Source of the DNA: Ardenticatenaceae bacterium
GTDB lineage: Bacteria; Chloroflexota; Anaerolineae; Promineifilales; Promineifilaceae
Length of the DNA: 64,000 nt
Reading direction: 5' to 3'
NCBI GenBank assembly: GCA_011525915.1
Contig: WYBM01000007.1
Coordinates: 1-64,000 of the forward strand
The notes under the pieces are model-generated. The model worked only from the letters and a program-made list of their open reading frames with translations. It searched no databases and was not told the DNA's origin. Shown piece after piece: positions 26,501 through 33,812 of this stretch (its first letter is position 1; the number at the start of each line of letters is the position of its first letter). A program made the translations under genes and the position numbers.

Positions 26501-28816
26501 CCAGAGGGGAGGTGTGCCAGGCGTATAATGAGTGGCACCCCCGTTGGTAGCAAACCAAAGCGAGCCATCTCCGGCAACAGCAATCGCTTGCACAGCGTTA
26601 TGAATCAGGCCATCAGCCACAGTGAAGTTTTCCCATTCCGGATTGTTGCCGGGGGAATAGTGACTGACCCCTTCTCTGGTTCCAAACCAAAGAGAGCCAT
26701 CGTTGGCGACGACAACGGCCGTGACGTTATCATGAATGAGACCATTATCGGTTGTCAGGGTTTCCCATTCCGGGTTTGCCCCTGGTGTATAATGGCTGAC
26801 GCCGTGTGCCCAACCCAGCCAAAGAGTCCCATCATTTCCTACGGCAAGGGCTTGGGCTTTTTGGGATGTTAAAGTTTCCCATTCCGGGCTGCCACCCGGC
26901 GAATAATGCGTCACGCCGGCTGGTGTCCCAAACCAGAGTGTGCCATCTGCATCAACTGTAATCGCATCGATATTATTGGAGGCCAGGCCGTCGGCCGTTG
27001 TGAACAACCGGTAGCTGCCATCGGTTGGATCCCACCTTACGGCGCCGCCGGTTGTGCCAGACCATACATAAGTGCCGTCCCAGACCAGGGCGTTGATGTC
27101 ATTGGCCGTGCTAAATTCATTTAGCAACGTCGCTTCAGCCAGTCCCAAATCAAGTCGTTGGTGTAAGGTGGCGTCCAGGGTAGCCGTTGTTACTTCGCTG
27201 GCCGTGTAGCCGCTGTAAATGCCGGTGGCCGTCACATTCTGGCTATCAATCAGGTGTGCCCCCCACACGCCGATCCCATAGCGGGGTAATGATTCACCGG
27301 GGTAGAGTCGTGTCTGGCCCTCATAGAGGGCGCCGTCCACTTCCAATTGCACCTGAATGCCGGCAAGGGGTTGGCCGGCAAAACGGCCGTAGCCCCAGAA
27401 GCAAGCGACATCCGGCCCGCCGCCCGCATCTTGTTCTTCGGGGAAGCTGCCGCTACCAGGGTCCGGCAGGGGATTAAACTCATCACACTTCCAGCCAGTG
27501 ACAAAGTTCAGTTGCATCGGCTCGTCAGACAATGTCACCAGCCGTTGGTCTTTGTCGCCGTCATACTGTGCCGTTATCGTTACCACGTCCCCGGCAACGA
27601 CGCCAAGCTGAGCCAGTTCTGTTTGGCTAAAGGAATAAACAGGCAGGCCTGTTGACTGGGTCGTCGTCACTGTGACTTGTTGGCCTGCATGTTCGGCCGT
27701 GACGGCAGCGCCTGTCACCGGCCCGCCAGCTTGAAAATCGATAACAGACCCCCGGATGAGACCGTCATTTAAACTCCCCAACTCAGACACAATGACGTCA
27801 AATTGCTGGCTCTGGGTCGAAAAATCCGGGTAGACGATAAACTGCTGCGTGACGGCCGTGCCACTGACATTGGCTGTGAGGGAGATGGGTTGTAAAAAGT
27901 CCAGGTTCAGAGGACTTATATCAATGGCATAGGTAGGGGTGGTGTGACTGGTATAGACCTGGGTGATGCCTATCACCTGGCTAATCCCTTTACTAACCGT
28001 AATCGGAATATTGGTCAGCGGAATGGCTGTGCCGTTAGCCGGCTGCCACCAGACGGTACCGTGTAAACAGATGCCCCATGCCGGCAATTCATCATCACCG
28101 CATAATATAGGGGGCGGCGGCTCGGGTGTGTCGGTAGGCACAGGATCGCTGCCGGCAACAGTAATATTGGCAAAGGTGGCAGTGGTCACGGCCGTGTTAT
28201 TGTAGGCCGTCACGGCCAGGCCGATATAAACATTATGACTCATGCTAATCGTTACCGTATCCAACAAGTTCCAATTCAGACCATCATCTGAATGGTAAGT
28301 TGTAACCGTGTCTGCGACCCGCACTAATCGCAGCCATCGCGGCGAAGTGACAATACCGCCATTCGTTTGTTGGGTCACATCTCCCACTGCTAATCGATAG
28401 GCCATCCCCAGCGAGCCATTGTAGCGTAGCCGAACCATCACATGCGGAGCATTTCCAGCTAGACTCTCGCGCAGCATCAATCCCGATACAGCCCAAGGAT
28501 GGGTATTAGCCGGCGCCTCCACGTAAGCGGCAATCTCACCATCGCCATTTAGAGGCTGGTATATGTAGTGAAATCCATCAGAACTGCCCCAAATTCCTTT
28601 GCCTGAAGCGGTTACAGTTATGACGCCACTCCCTTCAACGGCCGAACCGGCGATGCTGACGCTACCCACATCGCTTTGCAACCAGGGATCATCCAGCAAG
28701 GTGTATTGTGCTGGGGTCGCATATGCCGATAAAGTTGCCAGCAACCAAAGAACGGCGATCGTGATGATGAAAACAGGAATAAAGTAAAGGGAACGGAACG
28801 GATTACGTTGTAACAA
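23546..28816 (-). CDS. Secreted Reg_prop/DUF11 protein with gingipain-like C25 peptidase domain
   Basis: The 1,756-residue protein starts at TTG 28816 with AAAGGAG upstream. A signal peptide (1 to about 33) is followed by a LamG/DUF1349-like domain (to about 225), beta-rich modules, and about fourteen propeller repeats (about 572-1129) of the type SLWFGTxxGVSHYTPG then EWxxFTxADGLA. Two DUF11 modules follow (about 1129-1372). The C-terminal domain (about 1372-1756) resembles peptidase family C25 (gingipain): YLVLVGGDPIIPFYR, AIGRLVE, a histidine pair in AAFHSSHFS (H1618, H1621) and a cysteine in ITIGCHAGLP (C1649). No transmembrane anchor follows, so it is exported or surface-bound by other means. 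Reg_prop repeats usually sit in hybrid sensor kinases; here they are linked to a protease. It lies between the anti-sigma-like gene and the TPR-CHAT gene. Confidence 0.85.
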   Translation of the reverse strand: MLQRNPFRSLYFIPVFIITIAVLWLLATLSAYATPAQYTLLDDPWLQSDVGSVSIAGSAVEGSGVITVTASGKGIWGSSDGFHYIYQPLNGDGEIAAYVEAPANTHPWAVSGLMLRESLAGNAPHVMVRLRYNGSLGMAYRLAVGDVTQQTNGGIVTSPRWLRLVRVADTVTTYHSDDGLNWNLLDTVTISMSHNVYIGLAVTAYNNTAVTTATFANITVAGSDPVPTDTPEPPPPILCGDDELPAWGICLHGTVWWQPANGTAIPLTNIPITVSKGISQVIGITQVYTSHTTPTYAIDISPLNLDFLQPISLTANVSGTAVTQQFIVYPDFSTQSQQFDVIVSELGSLNDGLIRGSVIDFQAGGPVTGAAVTAEHAGQQVTVTTTQSTGLPVYSFSQTELAQLGVVAGDVVTITAQYDGDKDQRLVTLSDEPMQLNFVTGWKCDEFNPLPDPGSGSFPEEQDAGGGPDVACFWGYGRFAGQPLAGIQVQLEVDGALYEGQTRLYPGESLPRYGIGVWGAHLIDSQNVTATGIYSGYTASEVTTATLDATLHQRLDLGLAEATLLNEFSTANDINALVWDGTYVWSGTTGGAVRWDPTDGSYRLFTTADGLASNNIDAITVDADGTLWFGTPAGVTHYSPGGSPEWETLTSQKAQALAVGNDGTLWLGWAHGVSHYTPGANPEWETLTTDNGLIHDNVTAVVVANDGSLWFGTREGVSHYSPGNNPEWENFTVADGLIHNAVQAIAVAGDGSLWFATNGGATHYTPGTPPLWENFTTADGLAGTVVQTVMEASDRSLWFGTGFGVTHYIPGSNPVWETFTFADGLVGNNVRTIAAGAGADLWFGTGERGISHYTPDDTPQWVAFVSNNDSLPGNSILSLAVGQDDSLWFGFQGEGVAHHSPGGNPEWQIFTTADGLAHQTVDAVAIAADNSLWFGTMGGVSHYTPGGSPEWQTFTTADGLAHDSVMAVAIAADNSLWFGTMDGVSHYTPGGSPEWQTFTVADGLGANSVFDILIDKDNSLWFGTRLGGVSHYTPGNSPEWETFMPLDGLAGVTVKTIARGGDDSLWFGTGAGVSRYYPGHNLPWETYTTADGLAGNNVIVVATGLDGTLWVGTQAGLTQLAVPLFQSDLSVGMAGLATAPAGATLTYTLRVINHGWAPAANTMLTLTLPEGTGITDASLTSVGASPPVWALPEIAPGSSVTMTVAVTLSNDMSGTVHTAVAEATTSTSEAFLSNNTATVDTYLMNPNQTDAGVTLSGPPLLVPGQPADYTFFIDNKGGAAAANTQLVMTLPPELTFVSAGLTPTTALQWDLGTLPAQSAPLALTVTLSADSTISVGAVLSVTAVLTTTTPDNHPANNSTTVTIPVSPADATTLILVAPSRLAEYYGTSAVMEKLYNLAQHSLVNGVVLDVTADPTVATAYVNWDTNPGSYQRANEVAASIKLLIDDYILIYPNLQYLVLVGGDPIIPFYRVADQNGSAWYEQIYSPYVPAGTAVRAALAQDQLLTDDFYAARNPIRPDSPFWYGNQPLYLPDLAIGRLVETPVEIIAVIDAFLANNGQITLATSTVGSDEPLAADLRQAQCETLNTAGMVATTCTGDPDTFTAAVLAQTSGSIWAAFHSSHFSVGSLKAIDLQSQLQPTHQMLMITIGCHAGLPVPDGSGLITDLDLPQAFLGQGGVYIGSNAYTYGSYMGIGYSEALALILAESVSEGEQTIGYALVQAKHAYYTEREAWVAHLDNKVLSPLTLYGLPMLRVTPP

Positions 28817-28936
28817 GTTGATTAGCTCCTTTCAATATGCACATAGGACTTATGGGGACGTACCGGTACTGAAAATTGTCAGTTCCGGTGGCATTTTCTA
28901 GGTGGGAATACCGGTTTGCTTTGTGACGGTCATCCA

Positions 28937-29626
28937 TTAAGGCAAGCTAATGTTTGTAACTGCACATTCTCGGTTTTCTACCCACCAGCGCAAGGAATAG
29001 GTGCCGGGGGAAATGCGTCTAAAGACAGCATCCGCCTCCAATAATATTTCTTTATGGCTGGCCGGCCCCTCATCATTTATCTGCAGCCACAGTATGAGCC
29101 CGTCTAGCAACGTTGCCAATGCGTTCTCCTCACTCGACATCGTTATATAAAGGTCGCGATAGTGGGGGTCCGCTTCGTGCGGGGCCAGATCGAATTCTAC
29201 AGACAATCGGCCATCCCATAAGCTGACTTCAACCGGTGCAAACAGAAGTTCTTGCCCTCGGGTAACGGCCGTGGCTAATTCCGGCGCGAAACCGGGGAAG
29301 ATGGCCGTGATCGCATCTCTGGCTCGTTGCCAGACGGCCGTGTCCCCACTATCAGGCAAGGCTGGCGGATGCGGTGACGGCTCAAGTTGATCGGCCATCT
29401 CTCGACGCGTTAACTCCAGAAGCAGGTCATACTCCTGGGCACAATCAGAGCAAGCTTCAAAATGACGCCACAAGGCTGGATACCGGACTTGTACCTCTTC
29501 AGACTTCAATTGGGCATTAGCTGCCTGAACCATAAGATCACCGGCCTCATTGCAGTGAACTTCGTCCGCCCCACTACTAAAGACATCTTTTAAGAATCGG
29601 GAAAGATTTGGTTCTTTTTCTACCAT
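28937..29626 (-). CDS. Zinc-finger anti-sigma-like protein, soluble
   Basis: The 229-residue protein carries an H-x3-C-x2-C zinc motif (H55, C59, C62 in RHFEACSDCAQEY) with an earlier cysteine C25, as in ZAS/zf-HC2 anti-sigma factors. Unlike classical membrane-bound anti-sigma factors it has no hydrophobic segment. Instead the C-terminal half (about 130-229) is a beta-rich domain ending GTYSLRWWVENRECAVTNIS. It is encoded 47 bp after the ECF sigma gene on the same strand, which fits a sigma/anti-sigma pair. A soluble anti-sigma factor would have to be inactivated inside the cell, for example by the cytoplasmic CHAT protease of the same operon. That step is inference. Confidence 0.78.
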   Translation of the reverse strand: MVEKEPNLSRFLKDVFSSGADEVHCNEAGDLMVQAANAQLKSEEVQVRYPALWRHFEACSDCAQEYDLLLELTRREMADQLEPSPHPPALPDSGDTAVWQRARDAITAIFPGFAPELATAVTRGQELLFAPVEVSLWDGRLSVEFDLAPHEADPHYRDLYITMSSEENALATLLDGLILWLQINDEGPASHKEILLEADAVFRRISPGTYSLRWWVENRECAVTNISLP

Positions 29627-29673
29627 TAGCTTAAGTCCATCTATTTCATATGACCCAGTTATGCTCGCGCCAC

Positions 29674-30246
29674 TTACAACAAATCATCGACAGATTGATA
29701 GCCGCGTGCCTCCAGGCAGTCTCGTAGTTTGTGGCGCGCCCGAAAAGCCAACTGATTCACGTAATTACGCTCAATGTCCAATTGGTCAGCAATTGTTTGC
29801 GGCGTCAATTGTTTAAAGTAGAGATCGTGAAGTATCTGCCAGTCACGCGCCGGCAGTTTATCTATACATGGTTGGAGTTCTTCCATGACGCGCCGCTCTG
29901 CACTCGGCAAGGGGGACTCTGTTGGCGGGGCCAACTCTTCTGTGAGCGTTTCCGAGGGTGGAGGTTGTTCGTTCAGCCGGCGCCAAAATTCGTTGACTAC
30001 AATTCGGCGACAATAACCGGCAAAAGGACATTGAAAACGATATTGGTATAGGCCACGGGTACGAAGTCGCTGATAGGCTGCGACGGCCGCGTCATAACCC
30101 AGATCTGCCGGCTGCCTCTTGTAGCGAGCCAGGTTATACCCAAAGGTGTACAGCATCTCCCATAGGTCCTGAATCGCGTTCGTGTCATTTTGTTTAAGTT
30201 GACGAATCCATGCCTGATCCGTGCGGATGTTGGTTTGGGTAGTCAA
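29674..30246 (-). CDS. ECF-type RNA polymerase sigma factor
   Basis: The 190-residue protein has sigma region 2 at about 20-90 (AIQDLWEMLYTFGYNLARYK and FAGYCRRIVVNEFWRRL) and region 4 at about 130-185 (LPARDWQILHDLYFKQLTPQ, then IADQLDIERNYVNQLAFRAR). There is no region 1 or 3, as in extracytoplasmic-function sigma factors. It is the first gene of a minus-strand operon followed by the zinc-finger protein, the gingipain-like protein and the TPR-CHAT protein. ECF factors commonly transcribe their own operon. The 211-bp region upstream, shared with the plus-strand secreted protein at 30458, is the place to look for its promoter motif. Confidence 0.88.
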   Translation of the reverse strand: MTTQTNIRTDQAWIRQLKQNDTNAIQDLWEMLYTFGYNLARYKRQPADLGYDAAVAAYQRLRTRGLYQYRFQCPFAGYCRRIVVNEFWRRLNEQPPPSETLTEELAPPTESPLPSAERRVMEELQPCIDKLPARDWQILHDLYFKQLTPQTIADQLDIERNYVNQLAFRARHKLRDCLEARGYQSVDDLL

Positions 30247-30457
30247 TTTTGCTCCGCTTTATTCCGGTGACTCTATCGTCTTTATACGAATGTTTCCCCC
30301 CAGGTAGTGACAAACTCTCAAATTCGTTGTAATTGGCTCCTGCTTTTTCGGGTCAAGCTAAGTAATGATCCAAAAAAACTTCTGTTTTGCATAGAAGCCA
30401 TTATACCAGCCCTACCAAAGTGAAAACATGTGGTGTGATGGCTAATAAGGAGATCTT
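30247..30457. promoter_or_regulatory. Divergent promoter region of ECF operon and secreted-protein cluster
   Basis: A 211-bp spacer separates the sigma factor from the plus-strand secretome genes. A good Shine-Dalgarno AAGGAG (30448-30453) serves the gene at 30458. No promoter motif can be assigned with confidence by eye, but both directions could be read by the ECF factor. Confidence 0.4.
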
Positions 30458-31120
30458 ATGATTGTCAAAACTAACGTCAAAGTCGTTTTCTTGTTCTTGT
30501 TGCTGGCGTTGACTGTTTTTATCGCCGCGGTGCAGCCAGCACGAGCTGAACCGGTAGAGTTGTTGGTCAACCGCTGGGCATTGGGTATAGATGACCTGCC
30601 TGGCTGCCCTGGCAACCTGAATGGCTGGCAATTCAATCAGTATATCACGCTCTCTCGTTGTTACAAGAATCCGGCACCGCCGGATGGACAGACGAGGGGG
30701 GGGGCAGCTTTTAAGAACGGCCCTGTCAGCGGCAATGGTGTGCCTGGGGAGGTGGCTACCATCTGGCAAGACATTGAGGTGGCGGCGCGGGGGCTGCCGA
30801 TTGCGGCTGAATATCAGATGACGTTTCAAACCTTATTCATCTCTGTAGGTGGCCAATATGCTCATTTTGACCTGTATGGCAGTCAGGATGCCACAGACTA
30901 TGAGTTAATAACCCGTCTAGTAGACTGGCCGGTTGATACTCCCTGCGCCCAGGCGTATTGGGCGGTGTATTGTGGCACGGCCGTGGTCCCCTACTATCCA
31001 TACTACCGCCTACAGGTAGACAGCGTGTTTACCCAGCAACTGGGATTGAAATGGACGGGCCTCTCCCTCTCAGCTGAACCCATTGAACCGGCCACACTCA
31101 CCGGTTACAGTGCCCGTTGA
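30458..31120 (+). CDS. Secreted protein of unknown function
   Basis: The 220-residue protein starts at the ATG at 30458 behind AAGGAG. A clear signal peptide covers about residues 1-31 (VKVVFLFLLLALTVFIAAVQ, then PARA|EP). The mature part has no domain I recognise. It is rich in beta-type sequence, with cysteines in DLPGCPGN, LSRCYK and a CAQAYWAVYC pair that may form disulfides, and several aromatic residues (YYPYYR). Its length and composition would suit a carbohydrate-binding or beta-sandwich fold, but this is not established. It is followed after 11 bp by the GH10 xylanase gene, so a joint role in polysaccharide handling is plausible. Confidence 0.75.
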   Translation: MIVKTNVKVVFLFLLLALTVFIAAVQPARAEPVELLVNRWALGIDDLPGCPGNLNGWQFNQYITLSRCYKNPAPPDGQTRGGAAFKNGPVSGNGVPGEVATIWQDIEVAARGLPIAAEYQMTFQTLFISVGGQYAHFDLYGSQDATDYELITRLVDWPVDTPCAQAYWAVYCGTAVVPYYPYYRLQVDSVFTQQLGLKWTGLSLSAEPIEPATLTGYSAR

Positions 31121-31131
31121 AACAAGGAACT

Positions 31132-33765
31132 ATGATGATAGATCATACCTACCAACGCCACACGCTTATGGCAATGGGTCTGTTTGCTTTGGCTATATTC
31201 ACTATTCTGACTACGAACCTCACTGCCAAAGCCGCCAGCTACGCCTTCACCCCGGTGGCTGATTCTTACGTGAACGCCAGTGAGCCTACCGCCAACTACG
31301 GCACCAATTCGCTTATCTGGCTGGATGCCACGCCTGAGCAAGGAGGTTACTTGCGGTTTGAGGTGCAAAATCTGGATGGGCCTATTACCAACGCTACATT
31401 AAGGTTGTTTGTTGGCAGCAATAACACGACCGGTTTTGATGTTCGCTCGGTGGCAGATACGAGCTGGATAGAAACGGGAGCCGGGGGGATTACTTACAAC
31501 AACGCTCCCCCAATGGGAAGCATTATCAATTCATCCGGAGCAATAACCACAGGAAGCTGGGTGGAGATAGATGTGACCGGCCATATAGCCGGTGACGGTT
31601 GGGTTAGTTTTGGCGTTTCCACCACCAGCAACACCCCCATCCGGTTCCGCACCAAGGATTCGCCTAATCCACCAGAGTTACTTATCGAAACTGGTGGTGG
31701 CACAACACCTACCGAGACACCAACCGCTACCGCCACAGAGACTCCCACGCCACCTCCTGGCGGGGGCAGCATCTTTACTTTCGACTCCGTGGCCGATGCG
31801 GCCGTATTGAGTAATCGTCCCACATTCAATTACGGCTTGATACAGACGCTGCTCGCCGATACGTCCCCTGACATTAACAGCTACCTCCAGTTTGACGTAC
31901 AGGGGCTAGATGGCTCAATTGTCACCGCCACGCTGCGATTATATGCGCTTGACACTTCCTCATTCGGGATTGATGTCTTCGGGGTAACAGACAATAACTG
32001 GCAGGAAAACACCATTACCTACGACACAGCGCCAACCATGGGGGGCACAATTAGCACCTCTGGGGAGATAAATGCAAACACCTGGATAGAGGTTGATGTG
32101 TCGTCATACATCATTGAGGAGGGGCTTGTCAGCTTGGCTTTTATCACAACAGACCCTTCTATTCGACTCACCTTTAGCAGCCGAGAAGCGACCAATCATC
32201 CGGAGTTGATTATTAACACCAGTGGGGGAACAACCCCGACGCCCTCACCGACGTCCACACCATCGCCAACACCAACCGCCACGCCTACCCTTACGCCTAC
32301 ACCAGATCCCACGCAAATAGATCTGGTGCATAACGGCACTTTCGCTGATGGTATGAGCGGCTGGGTATTGCAAGAGAATGGCAATGGGACGGCTATCACC
32401 AGTTTTCTGGCCGGTGAATTATTCGTCGATATCACCAATGGCGGCGACAATCCCTGGGACCTCAATTTTATGCAGCGCTATCTACCCCTTGTGAATGGTT
32501 TTGAATACACCATTTCTTTTGATGCCCGGGCCACCAGTGAACGCACCATGACCGTCAGAGCCGCCCAGGGCGGTGAACCGTGGACGGTATATGGTGTTGA
32601 AACTTTCACTTTAACTACCGATATGCAACCTTACCAATTTACCTTCACCATGGGCGCGCCAGACGATCCCTGTGCCGATCTGAAATTGCAGTTGGGCGGC
32701 GAGGGGCTTATTGACGTGACGATTGACAATGTGAAATTGGAAACAAGTGCATCAGCCACGCTTCCACCAGGTCCTACACCCACCCCTCCCTCCAGTACGG
32801 GTAATCCCCTGCGTTGGCATGCTCAGAATGAAGGTATGGTCATCGGCACGGCCGTGAATATGCCCCAAATTCAGTGTCAATTCCTGTATAAGGCGACCCT
32901 GGCTCGTGAATTTAATGCCCTCTCGCCGGAAAATGAGATGAAATTCGGGCCCATTCATCCCGAACCAGATGGATATAACTTCGCTAAAGCTGATGCTATT
33001 GTGGCCTTTGCCCAGGCAAACGATATGGAGATTCATGGACATACCCTGGTGTGGCATCAACAACAACCGGACTGGCTGCTGAACGGTAATTACACCCGGC
33101 AAGAGATGATTGACATTCTTTATGATCACATAGACACCGTTATCGGCCGCTACCAGGAGCAAATCCAGGTTTGGGATGTAGTCAATGAAGCCATCTCTGA
33201 CAATGGCGTCGGTCTGCGCCCGACGCTCTGGTCAACCGGCATCGGCGAAGATTACATAGACCTGGCTTTTCAGCGCACACGTCTGGCCGATCCCACGGCC
33301 GTTTTAATCTACAACGACTATGGTAATCACGGACTGGGGGGGAAGTCGGATGCTGTCTACAACCTGGTGGCCGATATGGTCAGTCGCAATATTCCCATTG
33401 ATGGAGTGGGCTTCCAAATGCATGTTAGTGTCAACAATCCGCCCAACATCACCGCCTTGACGAGCAATATGGCCCGGTATGCTGCCCTGGGGTTGGACGT
33501 ATACATCACCGAGTTGGACGTGCGTATTCCTGAACCTGTCACGGGGTCGGATTTGGAAAACCAGGCCGCTATTTACCAATCAGTGTTGCAAGCCTGCCTG
33601 GATGCCCCCAACTGCAACCATTTTACGATGTGGGGTTTCACCGACGAATATTCATGGGTGCCCAACCGCTATCCCGGCTACGGAGCTGCCCTCATTTTTG
33701 ACGAAAACTATCTGGCCAAGCCAGCTTATCACGCCCTGATTGACGCCTTTGTCATGGCTGAATAA
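31132..33765 (+). CDS. Secreted modular GH10 endo-xylanase
   Basis: The start at the ATG 31132 follows AAGGA; a TTG at 31117 overlaps the previous stop and is less likely. The 877-residue protein has a signal peptide, two DNRLRE-type beta-sandwich domains (about 35-190 and 215-370) with DSYVNASEPTANYG and YLRFEVQNLDG signatures, Pro/Thr-rich linkers, a CBM4/9-like domain (about 395-540) and a GH10 catalytic domain (about 560-877). Key GH10 segments are NEMKFGPIHPEPDGYNF, HGHTLVWHQQQPDW, the acid/base E686 in WDVVNEAI and the nucleophile E794 in ITELDV. It hydrolyses beta-1,4-xylan with retention. The following gene has the same DNRLRE module at its N-terminus, indicating a shared attachment or binding strategy. 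Confidence 0.92.
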   Translation: MMIDHTYQRHTLMAMGLFALAIFTILTTNLTAKAASYAFTPVADSYVNASEPTANYGTNSLIWLDATPEQGGYLRFEVQNLDGPITNATLRLFVGSNNTTGFDVRSVADTSWIETGAGGITYNNAPPMGSIINSSGAITTGSWVEIDVTGHIAGDGWVSFGVSTTSNTPIRFRTKDSPNPPELLIETGGGTTPTETPTATATETPTPPPGGGSIFTFDSVADAAVLSNRPTFNYGLIQTLLADTSPDINSYLQFDVQGLDGSIVTATLRLYALDTSSFGIDVFGVTDNNWQENTITYDTAPTMGGTISTSGEINANTWIEVDVSSYIIEEGLVSLAFITTDPSIRLTFSSREATNHPELIINTSGGTTPTPSPTSTPSPTPTATPTLTPTPDPTQIDLVHNGTFADGMSGWVLQENGNGTAITSFLAGELFVDITNGGDNPWDLNFMQRYLPLVNGFEYTISFDARATSERTMTVRAAQGGEPWTVYGVETFTLTTDMQPYQFTFTMGAPDDPCADLKLQLGGEGLIDVTIDNVKLETSASATLPPGPTPTPPSSTGNPLRWHAQNEGMVIGTAVNMPQIQCQFLYKATLAREFNALSPENEMKFGPIHPEPDGYNFAKADAIVAFAQANDMEIHGHTLVWHQQQPDWLLNGNYTRQEMIDILYDHIDTVIGRYQEQIQVWDVVNEAISDNGVGLRPTLWSTGIGEDYIDLAFQRTRLADPTAVLIYNDYGNHGLGGKSDAVYNLVADMVSRNIPIDGVGFQMHVSVNNPPNITALTSNMARYAALGLDVYITELDVRIPEPVTGSDLENQAAIYQSVLQACLDAPNCNHFTMWGFTDEYSWVPNRYPGYGAALIFDENYLAKPAYHALIDAFVMAE

Positions 33766-33812
33766 GAAAGGGTGAATCAAGGAAAACCAATAAATCAATA
33801 CGAGGAGAAAAC

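Noticed and set aside
25400..27100. Regularly spaced near-identical DNA blocks resembling an array
   Set aside because: The period matches the Reg_prop protein repeats of the coding frame; there are no short repeats with unique spacers, so this is not CRISPR. The open frames on the opposite strand here are shadows of the repeats.
20632..30246. Full type III-E Craspase system
   Set aside because: TPR-CHAT and an ECF sigma factor are present, but no gRAMP/Cas7-11 protein, Csx30 or CRISPR array was found in the window.
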